Assembly: GCA_003242685.1 (NCBI GenBank)
Contig: QGVD01000035.1
Coordinates: forward strand, 1 to 36,646
DNA: 36,646 nt
Direction of reading: 5' to 3'
Origin: Pseudomonadota bacterium
GTDB lineage: Bacteria; Pseudomonadota; Gammaproteobacteria; Steroidobacterales; Steroidobacteraceae
A program made the translations under genes and the position numbers. The notes below the pieces were generated by a model, which ran no database searches, was not told the DNA's origin, and saw only the letters and a program-made list of their open reading frames with translations. Below are positions 6,801 through 17,683 of the stretch, piece by piece (position 1 is the first letter of the stretch; each line of letters starts with the position of its first letter).

Positions 6801-9527
6801 TCACTCGAACCGCTTGGTGACACCGAAGAGGAAGAACCGGCCCACGATGTCGGACACCTGCGGGTCGAAGGCCAGCGTGCCGTTCTGAACGTAGTGCGGC
6901 GATCGATCGAACACGTTCCTGACATCGAGTGTCACGCCCATGCCGCTCAGGAATCCCTCGTTCTGCGGCAGGTCGTACCGCAGCGTGAGATCGAAGGTGT
7001 ACCACTCGTCGACCTTCACTGCCGGATTGACGCTGTCGTTGAGGTAGTCGCCCCAGTAGTTCGCGTACAGCGTCGCGCCGAAGCCCGAATTGTGACGATA
7101 GGTCGCATAGGCCCGGCCCTGCCACGAAAGAGGATTGCTGATCGTGTCGAGGATGTTGAGCACCGGCGACTGCGACGACAGCGAGCGCTTGAACTTGAAC
7201 AGGTGCGTTGCACTTGCACCGATGCGCCAGTTCCCGTGCAGAGCGTCGAACTCATACGTACCGTTCAGATCGAGGCCGTCGAGCGTGACGGAGCCGCTGT
7301 TGACCTTGCGGCCGTCCACCAGGGCCCGGATGAGGCTGATGTCCTGCGGAGCGCCGTTGTATGCAGGATGAGACAGCCAGTAACTGATCACCTCTGCCGG
7401 AGGATCCCAGGTGACGAATTCACCCAGGGTATCCAGCCGATTGAGGATGCTCGTGTCGTTGCCCGGCGTCTCGATGCGGTTGGTGTAGTCGATGTTGAAA
7501 TAGGTCGCCGACAGCCGCAGTCCGGGAGCGAAGTCCGGATTCCAGTCGAAGCCGATCGAATAGATATCCGCTTCCTCCGCTTTGAGCTGATCGTTTCCGC
7601 CGCGGACCCAGAGCACGCGGGTCGTCCCCGTCGGCGAAGCGGCGTCGACAAAGTTCTGCACGCTGATCTGCTGGACATCTACGGCGATGTCGCCGAGCAC
7701 CGGCGCGCGGTACGAGGTCCCGTAGCTGCCACGCAGCGTCAGCCCGAGGCCCGGCTGCCACGTGACACCGATCTTCGGATTGAACGTGTTTCCGAAGTCG
7801 CTGTAGTTGTCGTAGCGGCCAGCCAGAGCGAGCGAGAGCTTGCCGATCGCACTGTCGGGCGAGGTCACCGGCACGAAGAATTCGACGTAGGCCGATTCGA
7901 CGTCCCGTTCGACCCGCGACCGGGTGACGATCGGGGTACGGATGTCGGGAGCGCCGCCACCGGTCGTGACGGTCGAGTTCACTGAAAAGGTGTGCAGGAA
8001 CCCACCGCCGAGCGCCATGCGGACATCGCCGGCCGGCAGCTCGAAGATCGGCCCGTCGAACTTAACGCCGGCTTCGTACACCCTCACTCTTGCATTGAAG
8101 TTCAGGACGCCGAGGAGCTCCGCGAGCGTGGCCGGATTGGTACGACTGCCGTCGCCGAACGGGTTCAGCGCGGTTTCGGGATTCGGGTCGGCCAGCGCAC
8201 GGTTGATCGCGGCGGTGTTGGTGGCAGGGAAGAAGGCGCGCTCGTTGTTCTCGCCAACCGAGCCGAACGCGGTCATCTGCCAGTCGCGGCTGAAGTCCAC
8301 CGTTGCGTCGAGCGATGCCCAGTAGGTATCCACCCTGGCCTTGCGCAGGGCCGGCCCGAGGTCGGGCCCGAAGTTGTACTCGACGGTAACGTTCTGAGCG
8401 TTCGGATCCGTGGGATGGACGAAGAAGGGATTGCTGCGCGGAACCGTCAGTGTCGCGGCCACTGTACCGGTCGAGCGAGGCGCGCTGCGATGGCTGTAAT
8501 AGCCTTGCCCGCTGACGGTAACTCTGTCGGTGATTTCCTGCTCGACACGCCCGGCCACGCTGTAACGGTTCTGTTCCGGCAGCGCGTAGGCCCACTGGTG
8601 CTGTGACTGCCGGTTCACCGTGCCGGCCACAAGCTGATCGGGAGTCAGATTCCGACCGTCCTGGCCGGCAGGTATCGCGTAGGTCGTGTTACCGACTCTG
8701 ATCGTACCCGGGTTGGACTGCGTCGGCCGCAGATCGGGCCCACCCCAGGGGCGCATATCGTCGGTGTAGTACTTGCGATCGTCTGCGAGGAGGGGGTCGC
8801 GATGGTTGTAGTCCGCAGCGATCCACGCCGCGCCCCTGCCCCAATCCTTGCCGAAGAGCGCGCTGATGGCGTGCTGATCGAATCCGTCGCCCGCACCGTA
8901 GCGAGTCTGGACCTGAGCGCCGTCGTATCGACGCCGCATGAGCAGGTTGACGACACCGCCCACGGCGTCCGCGCCGTAGATAGCGGAGCCGCCGTCCGCC
9001 ATCACTTCGATGCGCTCGATCGCCAGAGACGGAATGACTGACGGGTCGAAGTAGGAGCCGTTACCGCCGCCGGCCGGTGGCAGCCTCCTGCTGTCCAGCA
9101 GCACCAGGGTCGCTTCCGGAGCGAGCCCGCGGAGATTGATGGCCGTACCTCCGCTCCTGTTGGCATTCGCATTGTTCTGCGGAGCGAAGTTGGTGTCCGA
9201 GATGCCGAGATTGAAGATCTGCGGCAGCTGACGGACCGCCTCGGTCAGGGTCGTGGCCCCGCGTGCCGAGAGCTCCTCTTCGCCGATACCGACGACCGGG
9301 GAACCGACAGGCGCAACTCCGCGGATGCTGGTGCCGGTCACGACAACCTCGATCGGCGAGCCGCTGACTCCATCCGACGTGTCGGCTCCGGCTGAAGTGC
9401 TTTGAATGGCGGGCGTGGTGTCCGGTCCGTCTGCGGCCTGCGCCGCGGCCTGACTGGCAACACAGATTGCAAGAATGCTCGCACCAGCGACTACTTCGTG
9501 CCGCCAGCGGGTTTCAGTCCGTGCCAT
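6801..9527 (-). CDS. TonB-dependent outer-membrane receptor
   Basis: The protein has 908 residues. A signal peptide (ASILAICVASQAAAQA) is followed by a TonB-box-like SPIEVVVTG at 57-65. The plug domain contains LTEAVRQLPQIFNLGISD, INLRGLAPEATLVLLDSRRL and ERIEVMADGGSAIYGADAVG, the standard plug motifs. The remaining ~650 residues are a 22-strand-type barrel with repeated beta-hairpins and a terminal aromatic strand (VGRFFLFGVTKRFE). It belongs to the large oligosaccharide/unknown-substrate receptor group common in Sphingomonadales and Xanthomonadales/Nevskiales rather than to a recognised siderophore receptor. There is no N-terminal signalling (STN) domain, so control by an anti-sigma partner is not expected. 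Being first in a three-gene unit with an exported diheme cytochrome, it probably imports the substrate or product of that enzyme. The ATG is preceded by a G-rich ribosome site. Confidence 0.95.
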   Translation of the reverse strand: MARTETRWRHEVVAGASILAICVASQAAAQAADGPDTTPAIQSTSAGADTSDGVSGSPIEVVVTGTSIRGVAPVGSPVVGIGEEELSARGATTLTEAVRQLPQIFNLGISDTNFAPQNNANANRSGGTAINLRGLAPEATLVLLDSRRLPPAGGGNGSYFDPSVIPSLAIERIEVMADGGSAIYGADAVGGVVNLLMRRRYDGAQVQTRYGAGDGFDQHAISALFGKDWGRGAAWIAADYNHRDPLLADDRKYYTDDMRPWGGPDLRPTQSNPGTIRVGNTTYAIPAGQDGRNLTPDQLVAGTVNRQSQHQWAYALPEQNRYSVAGRVEQEITDRVTVSGQGYYSHRSAPRSTGTVAATLTVPRSNPFFVHPTDPNAQNVTVEYNFGPDLGPALRKARVDTYWASLDATVDFSRDWQMTAFGSVGENNERAFFPATNTAAINRALADPNPETALNPFGDGSRTNPATLAELLGVLNFNARVRVYEAGVKFDGPIFELPAGDVRMALGGGFLHTFSVNSTVTTGGGAPDIRTPIVTRSRVERDVESAYVEFFVPVTSPDSAIGKLSLALAGRYDNYSDFGNTFNPKIGVTWQPGLGLTLRGSYGTSYRAPVLGDIAVDVQQISVQNFVDAASPTGTTRVLWVRGGNDQLKAEEADIYSIGFDWNPDFAPGLRLSATYFNIDYTNRIETPGNDTSILNRLDTLGEFVTWDPPAEVISYWLSHPAYNGAPQDISLIRALVDGRKVNSGSVTLDGLDLNGTYEFDALHGNWRIGASATHLFKFKRSLSSQSPVLNILDTISNPLSWQGRAYATYRHNSGFGATLYANYWGDYLNDSVNPAVKVDEWYTFDLTLRYDLPQNEGFLSGMGVTLDVRNVFDRSPHYVQNGTLAFDPQVSDIVGRFFLFGVTKRFE

Positions 9528-9548
9528 GCTCCCCCCTGCTTGTATGTG

Positions 9549-9575
9549 GCAAGACTGTTATGGAGCAAGACTGTT
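9549..9575. promoter_or_regulatory. Tandem 11-bp direct repeats in the TonB-receptor leader
   Basis: GCAAGACTGTT occurs exactly at 9549-9559 and again at 9565-9575, a 16-bp period, 22-48 bp upstream of the receptor ATG. Just beyond lies an imperfect palindrome TAACAATTTGTAA (9583-9595), which contains a TTTACA-like -35 on the minus strand. Two exact direct repeats at this position are typical of an activator or repressor site. The protein that binds is unknown. Confidence 0.5.
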
Positions 9576-9599
9576 CCTGCGCATAACAATTTGTAAACC

Positions 9600-10319
9600 C
9601 CCCTTGGAGGTCGTGGCCGCCCCTCGAGAGATGGAGGGCCAACCATTTGCAATCTCACGCTGGCGGCAGGCGCCGCAGCGAGGTCCCGGCAGGTGCCAGC
9701 ACACTGCCGACGCGTCCGTTGCGTTGCGGCTGAGGCCGATCCGCCGCTCAACCGCTTTGTCTGACCTTCATCGAGGCGAGCCCCAGGGGTGGCCTCTTTT
9801 CCATCAGGCGGAATTCGTGCCGATCAGATACCGTCGTTCGATCCTTGCGGTGCCGGGGGCTTCTTCATCGCGCAGGGACGTGTCGTCATGTGCCACGTGC
9901 AACGAAGTGTTCGACGAGCTCAGGGCTCACTGCGAGTCGCGCACGGCCAGGAGGGATCCCGCGTTCGCGACCGTGGAACGCTCTCGCAGGATTCCCGGCA
10001 ACTTCCGGAGACCGGAGATCGGCGAGGGAATCTTCGAGCAGGCGATTCATTCCCGGTTCGTCGAGATCGCGGATGCAAGGCGCGCGACAGAGATCGGACG
10101 AAGACGTGCGAGGATCGGATGGCGGGGCTCTGCCCGCGAGTGCTTCAGGTGCTGAAGCGTCACCTTGCGCTGCGAGCTGAATTGAAGCTCACAGGGAAGG
10201 ATTCACCACCTTTGCTTCAAGGAGGGCGGTGTGGCGCTCCGGTCCCCGGAAGTCTGCCGCCAGTACGCGACCAGCGCGGGGGAAGCAGAGCCAGGTGCCG
10301 GGCGGATGACGGATTGGGC
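9600..10319. other. About 720 bp without a convincing gene
   Basis: All frames here are either short or have the Arg/Ser/Pro-rich composition of non-coding frames; one long plus-strand frame runs straight through the tRNA-Ser and is therefore not a gene. A minus-strand stretch ending at about 9892 (…LLEDSLADLRSPEV…SPELVEHFVARG) has somewhat protein-like composition, but lacks an identifiable start signal and family and may be gene debris. A perfect 7-bp hairpin GCTTCAG/CTGAAGC lies at 10142-10158. GC content is a little lower than in the core genes. Confidence 0.5.
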
Positions 10320-10410
10320 TGGCGGAGAGAGAGGGATTCGAACCCTCGAAGGGCTTTTGGCCCTTACACCCTTAGCAGGGGTGCGCCTTCGACCACTCGG
10401 CCATCTCTCC
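10320..10410 (-). tRNA. tRNA-Ser (anticodon GCT)
   Basis: The 91-nt minus-strand transcript folds as a class II tRNA: acceptor GGAGAGA paired with TCTCTCC, D-arm GGCCGAGTGGTCGAAGGC, anticodon arm CACCCCTGCTAAGGGTG with anticodon GCT, a long variable arm (AGGGCCAAAAGCCCT) and T-arm GAGGGTTCGAATCCCTC. Discriminator G and an encoded CCA end follow. It reads AGC/AGU codons. Its place just downstream of csrA matches the lysC-csrA-tRNA-Ser order of many gammaproteobacteria. The tRNA-Arg genes that often follow are absent within the visible downstream sequence. Confidence 0.97.
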
Positions 10411-10420
10411 GTGCGAGCGC

Positions 10421-10448
10421 AAAATACCTTTTGAATCAGGCACTTAAG
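10421..10448 (-). promoter_or_regulatory. Candidate promoter of tRNA-Ser with GC-rich discriminator
   Basis: On the minus strand CTTAAG (10443-10448) is 16 bp from TATTTT (10421-10426), followed by the GC-rich discriminator GCGCTCGC. The predicted start is about four bases before the mature tRNA. A GC-rich discriminator is the usual mark of stringent (ppGpp) control of stable RNA promoters. Confidence 0.45.
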
Positions 10449-10510
10449 CCGCGCGCCACGGCGCGCGAAGAGGGGGATGATAATGCCCGGGAACGGAAAA
10501 GGTAAAGCGA

Positions 10511-10557
10511 CGCGACACTCGCGGCGGAAGTGGTGCGACACCGCCGCGAGTGTCGCG
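10511..10557 (-). terminator. csrA terminator hairpin with 17-bp perfect stem
   Basis: Bases 10511-10527 and 10541-10557 are exact reverse complements (CGCGACACTCGCGGCGG and its complement) with a 13-nt loop. On the minus strand the hairpin begins 41 bp past the csrA stop and is followed by TCGCTTTACCTTTTCC, a U-rich tail. It separates csrA from the tRNA-Ser promoter. Confidence 0.8.
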
Positions 10558-10598
10558 ATGACCTGAAGTCTTTTCTCGATGTGCGGCTCGCGCCGCGA

Positions 10599-10817
10599 TC
10601 AGAACGATGCCACTTCGGTGGCGGGCTTGTTGTTCGCTTCGATTTCGCCCTGTTGCTCGCGCTTGATCCTCTCGAAGATCTCCTCTCTGTGAACGGCAAC
10701 GTTCTTCGGCGCATTGATTCCAATGCGCACCTGATTGCCTTTGACCCCCAGCACGGTGACGGTAACGTCGTCTCCGATCATCACCGTCTCACCCACCCGT
10801 CTCGTCAGTATCAACAT
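10599..10817 (-). CDS. csrA: Carbon storage regulator CsrA (RsmA)
   Basis: The protein has 72 residues, slightly longer than E. coli CsrA (61). MLILTRRVGETVMIGDDVTV, VLGVKGNQVRIGINAPKNV and VHREEIFERIK are nearly invariant CsrA sequence, including Arg44-equivalent RNA-contacting residues in the AVHREEI strand. The extra C-terminal tail (EQQGEIEANNKPATEVASF) is variable in the family. CsrA dimers bind GGA motifs in mRNA leaders, usually blocking translation. The start is fixed by a full AAGGAGG (10827-10833) nine bases upstream; that GGA-containing site could itself allow autoregulation, as in E. coli, which is inference. It follows lysC at 109 bp with its own candidate promoter and ends in a strong terminator. 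Confidence 0.98.
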   Translation of the reverse strand: MLILTRRVGETVMIGDDVTVTVLGVKGNQVRIGINAPKNVAVHREEIFERIKREQQGEIEANNKPATEVASF

Positions 10818-10879
10818 TTATATTTTCCTCCTTGATTTTGCGGCCGCCGTGCGCGGCTAACCGCAAAGATCCAGCCGGC

Positions 10880-10907
10880 AATCTAAAGAGTGCACCATCA
10901 AAGACAA
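10880..10907 (-). promoter_or_regulatory. Candidate csrA promoter
   Basis: On the minus strand TTGTCT (10902-10907) and TAGATT (10880-10885) are separated by 16 bp. This predicts a leader of about 56 nt before csrA, carrying the AAGGAGG site. The element lies just after the lysC terminator hairpin, which supports independent csrA transcription. Confidence 0.45.
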
Positions 10908-10916
10908 TAAGAGAAA

Positions 10917-10932
10917 CCCTGAATCTTCAGGG
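10917..10932 (-). terminator. lysC terminator overlapping its stop codon
   Basis: The minus strand reads CCCTGA-AGAT-TCAGGG followed by TTTCTCTTATTGTC. The 6-bp stem with tetraloop includes the lysC TGA stop (10927-10929). The stem is short, but the pyrimidine/U-rich tail and position support intrinsic termination. Confidence 0.5.
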
Positions 10933-12167
10933 GATGGGCAATGCAACAGATTCTGGCGGCCGGTCGAGGCCGAAAGCGGCGTGCAGTCGCTTCACGCACG
11001 CTTCGAGCTGTTCTTCAGGAATGAGCACTGAGATCTTGATTTCAGAGGTGGACACCAGCCGGACGGCCGCGCCCTCGGCGGCGAGGGCCTCGAACAGGCG
11101 GGTCGCCACACCGGCGTGGGAGCGCATCCCCACCCCGACGACGGCCAGCTTGGCCACCCGCTCGTCGCCGGAGACGGTGCTCCCCTCGAAGACCGCGGCG
11201 GCGGCGCGGACGAGCCGGAGGGCCTTGGGGTAGTCGTCGCGGTGGACGGTGAACGAGAGGTCCGTGAGGCCCTCCCGATTCCCGGTGAGCGCGATCATGT
11301 CGATCTCGATGCTCGCGGCCGATACCGGCTCGAGCAGCCGATGGATCGCCAGCGGCTCGTTCGGAAGGTTCGTGACGGTGATCTGGGCTTCGTCGCGGTT
11401 GAAGGCGATGCCGGAAACGACGGGGGCTTCCACGCGCCGCTCCTCCTTGCAGATGAGAGTGCCGGGGCCCGTCGCGAAACTCGAGGCGACCCGAAGCGGC
11501 ACATTGTATTTCGCCGCGAACTCCACGCAGCGCAGATGCAGGACGCGCGAGCCCTGCCCTGCGAGCTCGAGCATCTCCTCGAACGACAGCCGATCGAGCC
11601 GGCGCGCCTCGGGCACCATGCGCGGATCGGTCGTGTACACCCCGTCGACGTCGGTGAGGATCTGACATTCGTCGGCGCCGAGCGCGACGGCGAGCGCCAC
11701 GGCCGTGGTGTCCGACCCGCCGCGGCCGATCGTCGTGATGTTTCCGTCCGCATCCACGCCCTGGAATCCGGCCACGACGGGCACGATTCCCTCGCGCAGC
11801 GCGGCGCGCAGGCGGTCGGTCTCGATTCTGTGGATCCGCGCACGGGTGTGAACGGGAGAGGTGACGATGCGCACCTGCGCGCCGGTGAAGGAGCGCGCTT
11901 TCACGCCTCGCGCTTCGAGCGCCATCGCGAGCAGCGCCACCGAGACCTGCTCGCCGGTCGCGAGCAGCGCATCGAGCTCGCGCGGCGCGGGCTCCGGGCA
12001 GATGCCTCGCGCGAGATCGAGGAGGCGGTCAGTGGCATCGCCCATCGCGGAGACGACGACGACGATGTCGTCGCCACGCTCGCGCACCGCGGCCACCCGC
12101 GCCGCGACGCGCTGAATGAGCTCGAGGGAACCGACGGAGGTGCCGCCGTACTTCTGGACGATGAGGC

Positions 12168-12171
<4 letters not shown>
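10927..12171 (-). CDS. lysC: Aspartate kinase
   Basis: The enzyme phosphorylates L-aspartate with ATP, the first step towards lysine, threonine, methionine and diaminopimelate. The protein has 414 residues, the usual size of the monofunctional alpha-type enzyme. The kinase domain opens with VQKYGGTSVG and includes VVVVSAMGDATDRLLDLA, GRGGSDTTAVALA and LTDVDGVYTTDPR. The C-terminal third has two ACT domains (ITVTNLPNEPLAIHRLLEPV… and LAVVGVGMRSHAGVATRLFEAL…), which give feedback control by lysine and/or threonine. The ATG (12169-12171) overlaps the alaS stop as ATGA, so translation is coupled. This alaS-lysC-csrA order is as in Pseudomonas. Confidence 0.97.
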
Positions 12172-14788
<2,617 letters not shown>

Positions 14789-14792
<4 letters not shown>

Positions 14793-15286
14793 TCGTCCGG
14801 ATCGAATTCGGCACCGAGGGCCGCGCGGATATGATCCGATGAAAAGCCCCGGTACTGCAAAAAGCGCGCTTGGCGGCCCTTCTCGGCCCACTCATCGGGA
14901 ACCTCGGGACCGAATTTGCGGCTTCGAACCTCGCGTGCAAGGGCACGCCAGTCCGGGCCCGATTCGAGCGCCGCGTCGACGAGCTCGGCCGGAAGCCCGA
15001 GTGCCCGGAGCTCCGCGCCGATGCGCACGGGTCCCTGTCCCCGGCGCGCGTGATAGGCGACGTAGTTCTCCGCGAAGCGGGAATCGTTGAGGGCGCCCTC
15101 CTCACGAAGCGCCGTCAGCGTTTCCTCCACGACGGCAGCGTCGTAGCCCTGCGAGATGAGCTTCGAGCGCAACTCGCCGATCGCGAAGTCGCGCCGGGCG
15201 AGGTGACGCAGCGCCGCCGCATGAACCGCAGCCGGATCCCGGGCCTTGTCGGGATCTGCGGTTGCCTTCCTGCGGCGGATTCCCAT
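14789..15286 (-). CDS. recX: Regulatory protein RecX
   Basis: The 165-residue helical protein restrains RecA by capping and disassembling RecA filaments. Repeated three-helix units are visible: AALRHLARRDFAIGELRSKL, then GALNDSRFAENYVAYHARRG, RIGAELRALGLPAELVDAAL and a C-terminal ARFLQYRGFSSDHIRAALG. These are the typical RecX repeats, and the length is standard for gammaproteobacteria. The ATG lies 127 bp past recA; that gap holds a nested hairpin that should limit read-through from recA, as known in E. coli. The stop overlaps the alaS start. Confidence 0.96.
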
Positions 15287-15305
15287 GGTCGGATTGTCTC
15301 AACGA

Positions 15306-15371
15306 TTCCGGACCGCTTCCCCAGACTCAAGCGCCGCCTCGGAGGGCGGCGCTCGATCAGGCGGTCCGGAA
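15306..15371 (-). terminator. Nested hairpin in the recA-recX gap (attenuator)
   Basis: An outer 11-bp perfect stem (15306-15316 with 15361-15371, TTCCGGACCGC and complement) encloses an inner 9-bp stem (15330-15338 with 15345-15353, AGCGCCGCC and complement). A further small palindrome, CTCCC…GGGAG, lies on the recA side. There is no long U-run. In E. coli a hairpin at the same site allows only a few percent of transcripts into recX; the same function is inferred here. Confidence 0.6.
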
Positions 15372-15413
15372 GCGGGGCCGTCTCCCTCGAGGGGAGCCGG
15401 CCGGGTATGCACC

Positions 15414-16442
<1,029 letters not shown>

Positions 16443-16472
16443 GCTGAAGAACCCCTCGGAATTCGTGCCGGA

Positions 16473-16478
16473 ATTATC
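16473..16478 (-). promoter_or_regulatory. recA -10 box
   Basis: GATAAT on the minus strand (complement of 16473-16478) predicts a start near 16466 and a 23-nt leader containing the GAGGGG ribosome site. No good -35 hexamer is seen at 16-18 bp. CGGAATT is repeated at 16457-16463 and 16469-16475. Neither CTGT-N8-ACAG nor the Xanthomonas-type LexA palindrome was seen up to thpR. Confidence 0.45.
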
Positions 16479-16540
16479 CCACAAATGCGCCGCGCACGGG
16501 ATGCCAAAACGGCAGTTTTCCCGTGTTTTTTCAGGCGTTT

Positions 16541-17152
16541 TCAGCCGCCATCCAGTGGCCAGGAACGGACGATACTGTATAGCGAGCCGGACGGCGTCGT
16601 GCGGCTCTCGACGAGCGCGAATCCGGTGAATGACCACGTCACCGGCGGCATCTCGACGTCGCTCATCGTGCGGCGCGCGACCTTGCGCACCAGGGTCACG
16701 TGGGCGCGGAACGGCTTGAGGTCCGGAGCGAATCCGGCCGCCACCAGCTCACGCCGGAGGATGCTCGCGAGGTCGGCCGCCGCGCGCGGCGGCAGGGAGG
16801 TCGTCGCGCCGACGATCTGCGGCTTCGCCCAGTGCTCGATGCGATCGAGCGTGACGTTCACCGGCACGCCGCCCGCCGCACGAAACGCCTGCGCCGCGCG
16901 CCCGGCTGCCGCCTCGAGCTCGGGAATCCTCCGCTCCGGCACCGAGCCGAGAAAGGCGAGCGTGATGTGCAGATTCCCGGGAGGCATGCGGCGCCCGCCT
17001 GCCGCGCGCACGATCTTGCGCGTCGCGTGCACCAGCGCCTTGCGTTCCTCCTCGCTCGGCCAGAGCGCGAAGTAGAGCCGGCGCGTCGGCTCGCGCGCGG
17101 CGGCCTCGCCCGCGTCGGAGGAACGGGACTCACTGGATGGCACTTCCTGCAT
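16541..17152 (-). CDS. thpR: RNA 2',3'-cyclic phosphodiesterase (LigT/ThpR family)
   Basis: The 203-residue protein belongs to the 2H phosphoesterases, which open 2',3'-cyclic phosphates to 2'-phosphomonoesters and can catalyse 2'-5' RNA ligation in vitro. Both H-x-T motifs are present: HITLAFLG and HVTLVRK. The start at ATG 17150-17152 (MQEVPSSES…) is 20 bp past the pncC stop; the open frame reaches much further upstream but only through pncC. About 25 disordered residues precede the conserved RRLYFALWPS. Gene order pncC-thpR-recA suggests one transcript, followed by recA from its own promoter. Confidence 0.93.
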   Translation of the reverse strand: MQEVPSSESRSSDAGEAAAREPTRRLYFALWPSEEERKALVHATRKIVRAAGGRRMPPGNLHITLAFLGSVPERRIPELEAAAGRAAQAFRAAGGVPVNVTLDRIEHWAKPQIVGATTSLPPRAAADLASILRRELVAAGFAPDLKPFRAHVTLVRKVARRTMSDVEMPPVTWSFTGFALVESRTTPSGSLYSIVRSWPLDGG

Positions 17153-17172
17153 CTCGAGCGGACGAGAGCGCT

Positions 17173-17673
17173 TCAGGAGGCGGCACGCAGGACGAGCTTC
17201 AGTGCCTGCTCGACCGACTTGCGCCGCACTGCCTCGCGGTTGCCGCGGAAGTGTCGCACGAGCGACTCGAAATGAAAGCTGCGCCCGCGGCGCCGCGCCA
17301 CGCAGAACCAGACGGTGCCGACGGGCTTTCCCGGCACGCCGCCATCGGGCCCCGCGATGCCGCTCACGGCGACGGCGATGTCCGCACCCGTGCGCCGCAG
17401 AGCGCCGCGCGCCATTTCGCGCACGACTGCTTCGCTCACCGCGCCGTGCGCGCGCAGCGTGCCGCTCGGCACGCCGAGATCGCGCATCTTCGCGTCGTTC
17501 GAATACGTGACGTAGCCGCATTCCAGCCAGTTGGAGCTGCCCGGAACGTCCGTCACGGCCTTCGCGATCCAGCCCGCCGTGCACGACTCTGCGGTGACGA
17601 GCCGCCGGCGCGCCGCGAGGAGCTTCCGGCCGACTCGCTCGGCGAGGCGATACAGCTTCGCATCGGAGCTCAT
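17173..17673 (-). CDS. pncC: Nicotinamide-nucleotide amidase (CinA C-terminal domain type)
   Basis: The 166-residue protein is the stand-alone CinA C-terminal domain. PncC deamidates NMN to nicotinate mononucleotide in pyridine-nucleotide recycling. TAESCTAGWIA (with Ser30 in ESCTAG), GYVTYSNDAKMRDLGV, AHGAVSEAVVREMA, AVSGIAGPDGG and KPVGTVWFCV are the family's diagnostic blocks. Its place upstream of recA is conserved in gammaproteobacteria. The ATG lies nine bases past the TetR stop, with AAGGA at the junction, so expression may be coupled to the regulator gene. Confidence 0.96.
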   Translation of the reverse strand: MSSDAKLYRLAERVGRKLLAARRRLVTAESCTAGWIAKAVTDVPGSSNWLECGYVTYSNDAKMRDLGVPSGTLRAHGAVSEAVVREMARGALRRTGADIAVAVSGIAGPDGGVPGKPVGTVWFCVARRRGRSFHFESLVRHFRGNREAVRRKSVEQALKLVLRAAS

Positions 17674-17683
17674 GCGTATTCCT

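Noticed and set aside
10443..10465. GC-rich palindrome near 10447-10464 (CGCGCGCC/GGCGCGCG)
   Set aside because: The loop is only two bases and the element lies upstream of the tRNA promoter; it may be simple GC-rich symmetry.
9789..10505. Plus-strand frame of over 200 codons in the interval before csrA
   Set aside because: It reads straight through the complete tRNA-Ser gene antisense and has no ribosome site or recognisable motif.
16443..16637. N-terminal extension of recA by 65 codons
   Set aside because: The extension overlaps thpR and the promoter; conserved RecA begins at MDDNRKKAL with a good ribosome site.
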